A stretch of DNA of 64,000 bases from Pararge aegeria (GCF_905163445.1 NC_053200.1:9486001-9550000); one strand, 5' to 3'; positions 20,105-32,221 are shown, counted from the stretch's first letter. Program-made: numbers and translations. The notes: generated by a model from the letters alone, not told the origin.

Positions 20105-21705
20105 AATATATATACTACTACCTATTAATATTATAAATGTGAATGTAAGTTTGTTTTTTACGCTTTCACGCAAAAACTACTAAACCATTCATCACGAAAC
20201 TTTGTACACATATTTCTGAAGGTATTAGAAGTAATATTAATTTATCTTTTTATCTGAAATTAAGCTCAGTTCTCTCGGGAGAAGGGACGAAAGTGTTTGA
20301 CAATTTTAGATCAGACTTAGCTGTCCTAAAAACATAAACTGCTGCCACATTTATGAGGCAAATGTCTTTCAAAAAACAAAAGCGTATAAATAAAGTGTAT
20401 AAATAAAGTATATGAATATACATTTTAGTAGTCTTCGATAAGGTTTAACATACAATTGCACTATCCTTTGAATTTTTTGCAAGACCTTTCATTATTATTT
20501 TGAATAGTATTCCAAATTCAAACCAATTAGGTAGGCGTTACCTTCAATTTAACGAAGCTCATTAGCTCTCAAAGTAAGCATTGAAAGTAACATTTTTATG
20601 ATAACTCCTTTAAAAATAAATTTAACAAGCTGACGCGACGCGACATCCCACGGGTGACCTTAAAGGCAATAAATTATACAGAAACTTTGGTCGAGACACA
20701 TTCTACCTATTGGTGAAATCCATACTTTATAACTAGGTACTACTTATTTTTGATCATGTTATAAATGTGAAAGTGTTTCTGTTTGTTTGTTTGTAACATT
20801 AACTTTCAATAAAAACCCGTAGCTTGTGATCACAGTAAGGTTATAAAATTGTTTATTGTTAGTAACAATTATAATTATTTCATTAACTATATGAGCATTA
20901 CTTAATTGCTAAACTGATTTTGGTGAAACTTTGCATATGTGAAACTGTTTGAATTTTCAAAATCAGGTAAACTGTGTATAGCTTGCATACATACTGTCAG
21001 AATATAGTTGTATTTACAATTTCTGAAGGATTTAAAAAATCGCATGTGTAACACAACTTAACAGCGAAACCGATTTCGGAAAAACTTTGCACAGACATAG
21101 CTTCTTGGATATATTTGAAACTGTTTAAATTCCAGAAATATATTTTAGGACCAAGTCACCTCGAACGAAGTTGAACTTCCCTCGAGTTAAACTCCAGCAG
21201 TGGAAGCTTTTTATGTAGCAGGGGTGAATTGCACCATGTTTCATCGATACCTATTGTAGTAACATCAATGCCTACTTTACTTCTTTTTTCAGTTACATAA
21301 TCAAAGGTAATACAAGCATAGAGCAGCATTTAATTCGAACCCACTGCGTTGACGATTCGGTGCCTCCGTCAAAAATCTGAAAGATGGATACTAGTAGGTA
21401 CCCATGTTGTTTTGTTTTTGGCATACGTTTTGTAACAAAAGGTGTGTTCCTACGTGTATGCCAACGAAAATCAAGCATTTGAAAGCACGCGCATGTCTAA
21501 AAAGATATTTTAGGGCCAAGTCAGCTCGAGTGGAGTTGAGTTTCCCTCGGGTACACTCAAGCGCGTCGCAGGGGCGAATTTTTGCCATGTGACATTGATT
21601 CTATATTTCTTGTTTCAACCACATAAGCAGAGCGCACTCCACGCTACCGATGTAGTTCGGATAGTTTTAAGTTTCTTTTACATCTTCTTTATTAAGCGTG
21701 TATAT
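20105..21705. repeat. Helitron-like starts and an internal direct repeat
   Basis: Segments 20120-20330, 20755-20830 and 20905-21000 carry the phrase style ATATTATAAATGTGAATGTA and GATTTTGGTGAAACTTTGCA seen at the 5' sides of Helitron-like elements here. A direct repeat pairs 21150-21300 with 21508-21640: ATATTTTAGGACCAAGTCAC against ATATTTTAGGGCCAAGTCAG, followed by matching TCGA..GAAGTTGA..CCCTCG text. No coding sequence. Confidence 0.5.
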
Positions 21706-21832
21706 ATTCAAGGTTTTAGAGGCTCTGAAACGTGGTCGCTTACTATGGGCCTCATAAGAAGGCTCAGAGTCACTCAACGGGCGATGGCGAGATCTACATG
21801 ATCAGATCAGAAATGAGGAGATCTACAGAAGT
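21706..21832 (+). pseudogene. RTE-like LINE fragment
   Basis: The frame reads GSETWSLTMGLIRRLRVTQR then AMARST; DNA after the stop continues the family (ATCAGAAATGAGGAGATCTA = RNEEI) with about 20 bp missing in between. It is the same LINE family as 19520-20050 and 56521-57593. A TA-rich run separates it from the SINE-A at 21936. Confidence 0.8.
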
Positions 21833-21935
21833 ATAATATTGATAGATTGATAACTATCGATATTACACTTCTAAAAGACCACCAAACGGACCATATATAT
21901 TTAGATATATATATATATGAACCATCTCATCTGGG

Positions 21936-22111
21936 TGTTTTTCAGTGTCTGGGTGTTTATATGTATTTTCTAAGTATTTATGTATATATAATTCATAAAA
22001 ATATTCATCAGTCATCTTAGTACCCATAACACAAGCTACGCTTACTTTGGGGCTAGGTGGCGATGTGTGTATTGTCGTAGTATATTTATTTATTTATTAT
22101 TTTATCTCTAG
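21936..22111 (+). mobile_element. SINE-A copy, 5'-truncated
   Basis: It starts inside the body at GTGTTTTTCAGTGTCTGGGT, without A or B box, and runs to the CGATGTGTGTATTGTCGTAG and ATTT tail. The tRNA head is replaced by TA-rich sequence. Confidence 0.9.
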
Positions 22112-22940
22112 AGACTAAAGACCCGAAAAAACCTACTTTTGACATCTATTGAACGATCTCTAAAATAAAATTACAAAGCTCGGAGCGCAGCGACGTTTAA
22201 AGGGGGTTTACATGCGTACAACATTACGTCAGCGATTTTAAATTTAGACCGGATCATTTTATTAGACGCGCCGATATGCAATTTGCTAAAATTGACCTAT
22301 TCACGATTACGAGTATGGTAAAAACAATATTTTGAGCTGGATTGTTAAATTTACTTAATACAAGACAAAATTTTAAAAGCTAAAGAGGGACAGCATTATC
22401 TCATGTCCTATCAACACCTGTTATTTAAGAACTATCACAATTATAGTCACTTATCATCTTTAGCTTATTAATGTGCCACTGGGCAAACTGCCTTTAGTGA
22501 AAACAACATCCATTTCTTAACTCAGAACTGGTGCTGGAAATTTCGATACTGTAACACTTAGCAAACATCAATATTAGCCTAACTTTGAATTCGAACCCAG
22601 GGCTTCGTGATCTGGAGTCAAACACGATTGCTTCCTACAAATAAGCGAAATCGTAGCGTCAGGACAATACACTTAGGTAAGGCTACATATAACGAGCGTC
22701 CACCGTTTGATAAGCCTACGAAAGTGGCCATTATCTTTGACGTTGCAATTCTGCTACGTAGCAATTTCCTTTCAAGAGGTTCCATTAAAGAGCTTTAAAA
22801 ATTTGAAGCACCTAAATTATCCTCAAGATGATTAGCAATGGAGATCCAAGGGCCCTAAGGGTTGACCTACCACACGCCCGGTTTTGATGTGGATTTTCCC
22901 AATTGTTACTATGGGCAGCCTTTGCTAATTATTAGATATT
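22112..22940. other. Unrecognised stretch
   Basis: No family likeness. Short frames such as 22607-22798 show no domain signal. Confidence 0.45.
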
Positions 22941-23299
22941 ATGAAAATTAAGCCTTATTTGCTATACTCCGCGAACAGCAGGAGAATCGGTATGATGTAA
23001 CATATAATTACTTCAATCCGTATACTCCACACCAAATAGATCATAAGCAAAGCAGCCTCTACGCACGTTTCGCTCCGAACCGGAGCATCCTCAGGAGATG
23101 TTGACTTTACAATGAATAATTGTTAAGTGTTCTTAACAACTTCTGAGAGATCTGTTTGGTGTGGAGTATACGGATTAAAGTAATTATAAATTACACCATA
23201 CAGATTCTACTGCTGTTCGCGGAGTATAGAAAATTAAGCTTAATATTCATAATATATTATGGATTTCCGCAAAGTAACGCCTGCTTCTATCCAAATGAC
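22941..23299. mobile_element. Foldback repeat, copy A
   Basis: Near the left end ACTCCGCGAACAGCAGGAGA (22968-22987) faces its near-reverse complement ATTCTACTGCTGTTCGCGGA (23204-23223) at the right, giving long imperfect inverted repeats. The middle has CGCACGTTTCGCTCCGAACC then GGAGCATCCTCAGGAGATGT, and a second inner inverted pair (GTATACTCCACACCAAA against TTTGGTGTGGAGTATAC). It ends TTTCCGCAAAGTAACGCCTG then CTTCTATCC. TAGATATT occurs at 22933-22940 and 23300-23307. It has no coding capacity. Copies B, C and D are at 37800, 48023 and 53425. Class unknown. Confidence 0.75.
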
Positions 23300-23649
23300 T
23301 AGATATTTATACAGAGACGCTATATACCACTCTCACCCACCAGGGGGTGTATCTTGGTAGCGACAAGTGGATTATTCCATATTTATTGAGTTCTCATTAC
23401 TCTATATATCTATCCCTATGAACGATTTATTTATAACGGCTTGATATAAATAAATCCGGCCGATGGAGATAATTCCATTAATAAGAAGGCCATATTTGCG
23501 AATTTGTAGAACCTGCAAAAGTTAAACTTTTCGCAACTGCTCAGCCAATCTTATTGGTGAACGGCTTCTGGTTTTTTGTCTTCGATATTTCCTGACTGAC
23601 AAAAAACTCAGAATATTTATTACAATAGACCACTATACACTACTATTTT
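23300..23649. other. Unrecognised stretch
   Basis: No feature was recognised between the foldback copy and the next SINE. Confidence 0.45.
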
Positions 23650-23910
23650 GACGGCCGACTGGCGCAGTGGGCAGCGACCCTGCTTTCTGAGTCCAAGGCC
23701 GTGGGTTCGATTCCCACAACTGGAAAATGTTTGTGTGATGAGCATAAGTGTTTTTCAGTGTCTGGGTGTTTATATGTATTTTCTAAGTATTTATGTATAT
23801 ATAATTCATTAAAATATTCATCAGTCATCTTTAGTACCCATAACACAAGCTACGCTTACTTTGGGGCTAGGTGGCGATGTGTGTATTGTCGTAGTATATT
23901 TATTTATTTT

Positions 23911-23941
<31 letters not shown>
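23650..23941 (+). mobile_element. SINE-A copy, full length with long A tail
   Basis: A box GACTGGCGCAGTGGGCAG, B box GGTTCGATTCC, complete body, ATTT repeats and then 27 A residues (23915-23941). It is the best-preserved copy in the window and could be among the youngest. The A run beyond ATTT is not seen in the other copies. Confidence 0.95.
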
Positions 23942-24611
23942 TACTATTACAGGCAATAATGCGTTCTTGCCTAATTCTCTATTTTTGTGAAATTATAACT
24001 ACCTTTATCAACTTAAAGCTAAAGCTACGGCAGTTCTTAATGCGTGATAATAAGACGACAAACCGGCAGACATAATTATGTAGTGGCGCGAATTTGATTT
24101 CTACTGGTGCAAGAAAAAGTCTACAATATAATTAATCCGGGTATTTTATTGCCTATGCTAAAAGTCCCATTATAATTTAAATGGGAAATAGGACTTTTTT
24201 CTACAAAACTCTAAATTTGTTTGAAATTATACTCAAAATAAAAATATTTCCTGTCGAACATAGTCTCGATTTTGTACATAAAACTATAGTTACCCTGCTT
24301 TAAAGGTTGTACCGTGCTGTATCAGTACAATCAGCGAGGTGCAGAATCCTTGTAATATCTCGTATTAATATCTCATTCTAGGGTCAATTAGGAGTTTATT
24401 ATAATAAAGGCAATTAGAACGACTCAAGAGTATTTCGGGGGAGAAAAATGATTAATAGGCAAAATGAAGATAACATAAATTTTAATAGAAGCTTATGTTA
24501 CTGGCGTTTAGGGGTTGACTCAAAGTTTGCTGATTGATGGTTTTTACGAAATAAATATTGAGTGACTCTGTCCAAATATTGAGCATTTAAATGCCTTTAG
24601 TAGTTCAACTA
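23942..24611. other. AT-rich stretch, no recognised feature
   Basis: No protein, RNA or repeat family recognised. Confidence 0.45.
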
Positions 24612-25095
24612 CCAAATTCGAAATTTTAAATTAATTTATTTCAAGTAGGCCTAATATAAGCAATTTGAAACTTCAAGTCTGTCTGTTTGTAGTTGTCTTC
24701 CGGGTCGGAAGGCAGATTCTACCGAGGAGAAGCCGGCAAGAAACTCAGAACCAGAAGTAACTCTTTTCCTACATCAACAATTTACATTTCAACATTCATT
24801 TTTCTATCTTGTGAGAGATAAAAGCGGATGCCGATTGCTTCCAAGCAACTTTGTCATTAAGAAATAATTCAATTGTCTAGTTACGCTGTCATAAATGTGT
24901 TTTAACATATTCTTTGTACTTATGCATTGTTAGGTCCAAAATTACATGAGGTATTATAAAAGCGTATACTCAATTCCACAAATGAGTTCTGAACCTTTCG
25001 CAGACGATATGCAGATGACACTAATTTATGACCATTTCTTGTAAGTCGATTGTTTATATCCACTTTTTGCAAATGTGTTTCGGAAAATTGGGCAT
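24612..25095 (-). pseudogene. CR1-like LINE C-terminus and 3' UTR
   Basis: The minus strand first reads RT C-terminal residues (SSAYRLRKVQNSFVELSIRF then YNTS), then decays through several stops. It continues with the UTR block GAATCTGCCTTCCGACCCGG, CAGACTTGAAG, AGGCCTACTTGAAATAAATT and a TTTGAAT-type tail. A short-repeat tail in place of poly(A) is typical of CR1-clade LINEs (the Zenon type in butterflies); the clade is inferred. This copy identifies the tails at 13404, 32009 and 53808. Confidence 0.75.
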
Positions 25096-26249
25096 AAAAA
25101 CTATACCTACTTACTCGTTTTATGCTTAGGTATTTCCTTTCTATTTATACAACAAGAAAAGGGGAAAATTCTGCTTCCTACGTCAGCATTTGAGTGTGGC
25201 TAGGATAAAAGGCCTGAACAAAGTCCTATTTCTTACCAAGTGCAGTGGGGTGGAAAATAAAAATAGTTCCAATGTCACTTGGAAACAGAGCTCCCCTTGC
25301 ATATAAGAGCTAGAGTGTACCTAACCCCTCACTCATGAAAATATCTTCCTAGACACGCACGCGTTTAAGAATATACTTAGTACTATGGTTTACTGCTAAT
25401 GAGTTCGTGACAATTTATAAATCTCACTTATATTATAAATAATACGAAATTATTTAGTTGCTACTCCCACAATGGCGTTACTAATATAGCTGCAATTTGA
25501 AATGAGGATTGCAAATAAATATAAAGTACCATAGATACAGACCGATTACAACTTTATGTTCTAAATTTAAAATTAATGTAAGAGCTTCGATCTGCCATGT
25601 ACTTGAACGAATTGTCCCTTCAACATATTGATCTGTCTGTTTACAGACCAAATAAACGTAATAGTCTAGTGTTTAACATAGCAGCAAAATAAACATGAGG
25701 TCTCAGGATCGATGTACGGGTCAAGCATCAAATTATTACACATCTAGTATTGCAAATAAATATTTTGAGTACCAGTCCGGAGTTAAAATCGATAGTAATT
25801 GTTAAAGGCAACCAATTAGCACCGGAGTAGCGTGGCAGGTCTAAAACTTCTGTCACATGAAAAGGATGCTTGCGGCAAGCAATAGGAAAGGATAGTGATG
25901 TAATACATAAAAGCCGTGTAAAGTTTATAGCGAGCCGAAGTCTAGACATGTGCAGTCCCGTCTCGTAACAGTTCCGCGAAGTAGTTCGGCACTGAAACCA
26001 AATCGGACCAGTCTGATAGGTACGCCAATTGAAACAGGTTGACACAGTTTCCTAACTTCGAGATCAAGCGACCGAACGACTTTCGAACTGAAATGACTCA
26101 TGAGTTGGACTTAACATTATCTGATCGCACGCAAATGCACCGGAAGGTAATATCAAGTAGTTGTAAACATTTGGAGCTAGCAATTAAATACGAACATGTT
26201 TTCTTAGCTATAAAGTTATATTAAGAAAAGGACGCTTAGGAAGGAGTTT
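25096..26249. other. Unrecognised stretch
   Basis: No feature recognised. The frame 25728-26045 (minus, 105 codons) has no domain signal. Confidence 0.45.
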
Positions 26250-26562
26250 GTTTTTTTAATTTCAAATTATAATCTATACTTATATTAGAAAGAGGTGAAG
26301 TTTGTGAGTTTTTGACACTGTCGGGGATAATCTCTGGATGTACTGAACCGATTTCAAAAATTCTTTCACCAATATAAAGCCACACTATTTGTGAAAGCCA
26401 TAAGCAATATATTAACCTGAAAACTGAAAAGCGGTCCGATTTGAACATTTTTTTCAGTGTTGGATAGCCCATTTATCGATAGGCAATAGTATATATATAA
26501 TCACGCTTTGATACAAGATTGACTTATACGCGAACGAAGTCACGAGGCACCGCTAGTAGATT
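26250..26562 (+). mobile_element. Helitron-like element, probable
   Basis: It ends TACGCGAACGAAGTCACGAG then GCACCGCTAGTA, close to the element end at 61775-61792 (GCGGACGAAGTCGCGGAGGT then CCGCTAGTA). The interior has the usual ATGTACTGAACCGATTTCAA phrase. The 5' end is approximate. Confidence 0.5.
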
Positions 26563-27497
26563 ATAAATATGAAATAGTAGTAATAGTATGTAGTTCGTTT
26601 GTGTGAAATGATATTTGGCACATAATATGTAGCTTACATTCTTTTAATCGACTGATTTTTTTTCGGGATGAAAATTAATTTAATTAAGAAAATTTTTTTA
26701 TTACAAAAAGGAACCAGCAACCGTTCCTGTGGGATTTTACAGTCTTTGTCCCTTATTAAAGGCCTATAGGCTAACTCGTTAATGTCAAAATATTTAAAAG
26801 AGATAGCTTGCATACCGGAGAAGTTGTCTTTCACCTATACCTTAAGAATACATTTTAAAACCAACGGGTTATGCAAAATTAAAAAATATATCGAAGCTAA
26901 CGTCAACAGCTTGATCGATAATAATATATATTATCTATCCATTATCTATGGTAGAAAAGCAGCCTAATGGAAGGTACTCACAATATTTAGACCATACAGA
27001 AACCGCGTAGACGACTAATATTGAAGCATCAAAAACCACTCCACTTTAGAGTTGTTACTCGAACAAATGGTTAGTCACTTCATACCATTGAGCAGTTGAA
27101 AGTAATTATTTTATAAAATAGGAAAATGAGAAAAGGTTTGATAACTAGTAACATTCCGCGGGTGTAAAGTGTGACGTGCGCGGGGAGTTTTCACTGTTTT
27201 TGGACACAATGCACTTCATACAATAATGGCTGAATGAGGATTCTGGATGTTCTTAAATCAGTGTAGGGACCAATATCCCGTTGATCAACAACCGACAATA
27301 TCAGAAAGTTTACAACGGCAGAGCACGTAATTAAAAATGGCTGTCGACCTAACAAAGGATCCCAATCCCACAGGATATTTATATTTAATATAGGGTCTTG
27401 ATCTAGGCTTGGCTATTGACTTTATGCTTACATTTCAAAATTTTTAATCGCAGGTTCGAAATCAAATTAAGTTCCATTATAAAATGTGTTATTATAT
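26563..27497. other. AT-rich stretch with one short dispersed repeat
   Basis: A minus-strand partial copy of the 18578-18651 repeat lies at 27325-27357. Nothing else recognised. Confidence 0.45.
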
Positions 27498-27712
27498 GTC
27501 AAAGTCAAAGTCAAAGTACAAAAATATGTTTATTCAAGTAGGCCCATAGGTGGCACTTTGATGCGTACATTACATGAGAATTACAGAAGTGAGATGATGG
27601 CGATAACCATATTCGTTAACTTAAAACTAAAGCTACGAGGGTTTGTTGTTATCACAATCTCACATTGTCATTTAAAATTATTAGAAGAGAAACCTATTTA
27701 GAACCATCATTC
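27498..27712 (-). repeat. LINE 3' tail with GACTTT repeats
   Basis: The minus strand runs through CGTAGCTTTAGTTTTAAGTT, GCATCAAAGTGCCACCTATG and GGCCTACTTGAATAAACATA to a TTTGACTTTGACTTTGAC tail. Related tails are at 40712-40800 and, plus strand, 51335-51420. A hexamer tail suggests a CR1-type LINE distinct from the TTTGAAT family. Confidence 0.7.
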
Positions 27713-27844
27713 ACACCCAAGCTTTTTTATCGATTACGTATTCCTTTATACTATAATAGGACTTTTGTATAAGCTTACGTTTAACACGTATTTTTTATCA
27801 GTCGTTTGGTGACGGTAGATCAGATTATTAGTTATATTAGGTAT

Positions 27845-28158
27845 TATCATCATCATCATATAAATCCATTACCGACCACTACCGGGCACTGACCACTACC
27901 CACAATGGGAAGGGGGTATGGCCGTAGTCCCCTACACTGGCCCCGGGGGATGGTGGAATCCACACGTTTTTTGGAACATTATGGAACTCTCAGGCATGCA
28001 GGTTATCTCACGATTATTTCCTTCACCGTCAAGCAAGTGATATTTTAGTAATTAAAATGCACATAACTTAGAAAAGTTACAGGATCGTGCTTGGATTCAA
28101 ACTCGGCACCCCGAAAGTGAAGTCGAAGTGCCAACCACTGGGCTGTCACCACTTCTGA
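27845..28158 (-). mobile_element. SINE-B copy, near full length
   Basis: On the minus strand the tRNA-like head (GTGGTGACAGCCCAGTGGTT then GGCACTTCGACTTCACTTTC and CGAGTTTGAATCC as B box) is followed by AGTTATGTGCATTTTAATTA, AACCTGCATGCCTGAGAGTT and GGGACTACGGCC. It ends in an ATG-trinucleotide run (ATCATCATCATCAT on the plus strand). This copy defines the head that is split at 9495-9750. Confidence 0.85.
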
Positions 28159-28666
28159 AGCTATCATTATATCAAAGCTATTATTTTAGCTGATTGTAAT
28201 TATGCATCCAGGTGGAGGTGCCTATTTTACCTTCTTGATATATACTACTTCTGGCATTAGTGCTGGGAAAATGGAAGCCGGGTGTAAACTACATTTATCA
28301 TCATATTTCCAACGTAATTAGTTATTTTCTACTGCTGCTTTTCATGGTAAAGAGCGATCTTATAGAGCTTAGATGCACAGGCGATGGATGCACAAAGTAC
28401 AAGTGACAGCGGAATAAAGTGGAATAGAATTGGATTTCTTTTCGTCCTGTCAAGAAGTTCTCAGTATCAGCCCGAAGTAAGAAAATTGATATTACTCACT
28501 CTGTGCACTTTATGCCGTCTAACGGTTATAACTAGCATAATAATCGAACCAACCGACCAATAAATCTAGCAATCTTACTTGAGTAGAGTTTATTAATCAT
28601 GGGGCAGTATCAGTAATAGGCTTCTTAGCCTAAGGTGTTTATGACAAATAAATCAAATAGAAACTT

Positions 28667-28669
<3 letters not shown>
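28159..28669. other. Unrecognised stretch
   Basis: No feature recognised. Confidence 0.45.

Positions 28670-28698
<29 letters not shown>
28670..28698. repeat. CA dinucleotide microsatellite
   Basis: About 14 uninterrupted AC/CA units, followed by unique AT-rich sequence. Confidence 0.98.
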
Positions 28699-28700
<2 letters not shown>

Positions 28701-29914
28701 TTCATCGGAAAGAAAACATAGCTAGTTGATACATTTCAAACCTCCAATGACTTCAGCCAATAATCAGACAGTTTCTAAACTTTGCATCGTCAATATTGAA
28801 ATATTTTTATTCCACCAGGGATTATGAATGCAGAAACTTCTGTATTGCGGATAAAATTATTTCATTTTGAACTATTGGTGCAGCGAACAATGATGCCTGT
28901 ATGTTTTTAAAAATGGCTGGCATCCGAACAAAAAATTTAAATCCTGCCGAACATCACTAATACTTTCTAAATGGTTTTTATATTAGCGTTTTTAATATTT
29001 CACTCCCACCTACCTACTTTCCATGACACAGTTCATACATATATTATAATAGTATATCTTACATATTTATATTATAACTTAAAAAAAATGAAAAAAAAAG
29101 ATTTTTTGAATTTGGAATTTTGGTACCACCAAAATGACGAAGGTCATTTACATCGGTATCAGTTTAAATAAAGTACTTTAGAACTGAAAAGCGACGATAG
29201 CTTTCTTCGGACTTAAACGAACGACATAAATGAACAAAACTACTTTTAATAAAGAAAGTTTTAAGCCGTTTTATCAATTAACTTACCATAGTAATATCAG
29301 TTACACTGATTTACGAGATACGGGTTACTTTCACATTGTCATAAAGTTCAAACAGGCGGGTTGGTATATCAGAGCTATGCTATGCGCAGGTTCACGTGTG
29401 ACCGCAATCATAAGATCCTTGCACGTAGCCCATAAAGAGCTTTAGGTGCACCCATTATTTGCGACTCGAATGAGAAACGTGCTGTCGAGTTTACTATTCA
29501 TTTCCTCATATTAGATCCGTAAACCTACGTTTTAAGGTAATCTGTATTGCTTTTTCTTTTCTTTTTTTTTTTTAAATTGTGTGTTATATATTTATAATAT
29601 AGTATGTATATTTTATATTTATATAAATGTATATTATGTAAAATCAATATCAGAAATTCGGTACGCGTCATACTCTGAACATTTTCGATGGTAATCCAGC
29701 ATCTCTTTACATATTGCTGAGCATAAGCTCGATACAAAAACACAAGTGTCCATTAAAAATGTTTTATTTTTCTCACGGTGCGAAAAACGTGGAGCTCTCC
29801 TCAACATCTTTCTCAAAGCAACTAGAATTATTGCATTATTCAAGAATAAAATATGCTAATGGAAAGCTCCAATACATTTCGGGAAGGTAAAACCTACAAG
29901 CATTTGACTTTAAT
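28699..29914. other. AT-rich stretch, no recognised feature
   Basis: Frames at 28971-29171, 29230-29445 and 29525-29843 are low-complexity or show no domain signal. Confidence 0.5.
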
Positions 29915-30400
29915 CTACATATATATAAAAGAGGATGTTTGTATATATGTCATCGATAAACTCAGAAACTATTTGACCGATCATTATGAAAATTGGTATG
30001 CTTATGTATTTTTTCACGGAGAAGGTTTATATGCTATGCCCATTGATGTAACTCCCCACCAGGCGGCGCTGTCAAGTATCGACTTCCGCCCCGTTCAACC
30101 GATTGTCATAAAAATTGGTATGACCATGTATTTTTCGACGGAGAAAACGAACATGCTATGTCCATTGATGTAACTCCCCACCAGGCGGCGCTGTCAAGTA
30201 TCGACTTCCGCCCCGTTCAACCGATTGTCATAAAAATTGGTATGACCATGTATTTTTCCACGGAGAAAACGAACATCCTATGTCCATTGATGTAACTCAA
30301 TTTTATATGCGGCAATGAATGCAATAAAATGTTTTCTCATTAAATTGAATGAGTTATTTTACAACTTATATTAAACTGGAAAAAAATTGGTGAAAACGTC
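29915..30400 (+). repeat. Helitron-like 5' region with 122-bp tandem repeat
   Basis: It begins TCTACATATATATAAAAGAG then GATGTTTGTATATATGTCAT, a usual Helitron-like start. From about 29975 to 30299 a 122-bp unit is repeated nearly three times. The phrase ACTCCCCACCAGGCGGCGCT occurs at 30051 and 30173, and ACTC resumes at 30295, exactly 122 bp apart. Units 2 and 3 are nearly identical, unit 1 more diverged. The 106-codon frame at 29853-30173 is a by-product of this repeat. Confidence 0.8.
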
Positions 30401-30404
30401 TAAA

Positions 30405-30706
30405 CGCCCGCGACTTCGTCTGCGTTTGATTTTGTTTTTAATGTATTCAGTATCGCTAAGCCTCATATTATATCATAGCCATAGTAGTATATATATATAT
30501 ATAACATGTGACTGTCAATTTATTATAGAAAAATAATTTGCAATAAAATGAAATTGCGACTATAATTAAAGATCTAAGCTATGCTATCTCTTAAGTTGGA
30601 CCAGACTGCTCACGTCGTGCCAATTTAATTTAAAATCGGTTAAGTAGTTTAGGAGTCCATCGCGGACAAACATCGTGACAGGAGATTTATATATATTAAG
30701 ATAAGA
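30405..30706 (-). mobile_element. Non-autonomous Helitron-like element
   Basis: On the minus strand it starts TATATATAAATCTCCTGTCA and ends GACGAAGTCGCGGGCG, then degenerates before AGCTAGT. It is the uninterrupted counterpart of 13263-13607 and proves the 41-bp LINE stub there is an insertion. Confidence 0.72.
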
Positions 30707-31449
30707 AAATAAAAGAAATAACTAACCTTCTTTTGTAAACAAAAAAATATAATTTATTTAAAAAGCAAATCAGCTAACTTCAAATATATCATTTGTTATT
30801 GAAAATAAAAATAAAGCAATAAAATAAAAAATAACTTATAATTATTATTTTAAAATAACATGATCATGTACTAAAAAAATTGATTTGTAATTTTAATTGT
30901 AAGTGTAATTTAATGAAAGTCAATAATACTCTTAATTAGTAAGTATACTCAAGACTTTAATAACAATAAATAGTTAATTTAAATTGTAAATAGAAAAGAA
31001 TTAACTAATTAATTATTTATGTAAATAGATTATCGTTTTATTTTAATTCATTTTTTTTAAATATAAATTTAATTTCATCTTATATTTTTAGAAAGAAGTT
31101 TATTTTATGAAAAATCCCTATTTTTTTTTTTATTAAATTTTATCTTTTAAAACATTAATTACATCTAAACGCGAGTGATAATATCATTAATAATTACCAT
31201 GTCCAAGCTATTGGTTGTACAGGATATTGCAATAGTTGTCTCTGTTTCGTCAACGTAATCTTAGAAAATATTTTTTATTTCAAACGCACTTCATCGATTA
31301 AAAAACTAAAAGTTATCATTTTTGCTTTAGTACTCACCGATTACTTGATTGGTAATTGTATATGACCAATTATTTTCACCAAACGCATTATCAGCATAAC
31401 TGCACAAATTTTCGAAAGTATACCTAACCTACCCTTTTTGCGTTTAAGA
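30707..31449. other. Very AT-rich stretch, no recognised feature
   Basis: Mostly A/T tracts, no family likeness. Confidence 0.55.
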
Positions 31450-31618
31450 AATACGTATTTCATAGGGGATCAAAATTTATATGAAAGTTTCTGATTTTCT
31501 AAGTAATTTCCGTTCATATTTTTCTATAAGCAGCAAGACCTTTTTTTAACCCTTTGTAGTAAATTTAACAAATCAAAAATAAAACTTAACGTGAGCGAAG
31601 CCGCGGGCAAAAGCTAGT
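31450..31618 (+). mobile_element. Helitron-like 3' part
   Basis: The text ATTTTTCTATAAGCAGCAAG ACC..AACCCTTTG and the end GAGCGAAGCCGCGGGCAAAA then GCTAGT mirror the minus-strand element at 6877-7345. Confidence 0.62.
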
Positions 31619-31924
31619 TTTATATATTTTTTAAACTTATATTGTCCCAATGCTCAACGGCCGGCGACGGGCCTCCTGTCACTATTCCAATGCGGGCTAG
31701 TGAACTATTATTTACTAGAAAAACTAAATACTAATTGAACTAATTCTAATGACCTCACATCAATCAACACATGTATTTTTTAATATTGTCTAGTATTATT
31801 TTCTGTTGCCTTAGTAACATCATTTGACCTTACTACCAATTGGGCCGACCCGGAGATCGAACCCAGGTTCTCGCGATCTGCACTAGACCATACTATATGA
31901 CTATACTATTATTAAATTTTAAAA

Positions 31925-32000
31925 GGCAATTTATTATATTTAACCCTTCTCATTGTGTGAGGAGAACAGTGTCCGGGAGAGTCATGGGCCGGTAATGCAT
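31925..32000 (+). repeat. SINE-B 3' fragment
   Basis: It reads AACCCTTCTCATTGTGTGAG then GAGAACAGTGTCC and ATGGGCCGGTAATGCATTGA, the SINE-B 3' end. It is followed directly by a LINE tail. Confidence 0.6.
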
Positions 32001-32008
32001 TGATCAGG

Positions 32009-32130
32009 CTCTTTTCAGTAGAATCTGCCTTCCGAACCGGTGGTCGAGTCACTACAAACAGACTGACTTGACGTTTCAAAAGTGCTTACAAAGTAGGCCA
32101 ACTTGAAATAAATGAATTTCGAATTTGAAT
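32009..32130 (+). mobile_element. CR1-like LINE 3' tail
   Basis: GAATCTGCCTTCCGAACCGG, GAGTCACTACAAACAGACTG, ACTTGACGTTTCAAAAGTGC and TTGAAATAAATGAATTTCGA then ATTTGAATT form the 3' UTR end of the family at 24612-25095. There is no coding part. Confidence 0.78.
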
Positions 32131-32221
32131 TATGTTCAAGGCAAAACATAATAGCATAGTAAAAGTCTGGCTTAAATATAATTACTGTATTAACACCCAG
32201 ACGTTGAGTCAATGATACTTG

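Noticed and set aside
23650..23730. tRNA gene suggested by good A and B boxes
   Set aside because: The boxes belong to the SINE-A head. There is no tRNA cloverleaf beyond the B box, and the sequence continues into the SINE body.
25728..26045. 105-codon minus-strand frame as a gene
   Set aside because: No recognisable family, irregular composition, no signal peptide and no splice or poly(A) context.
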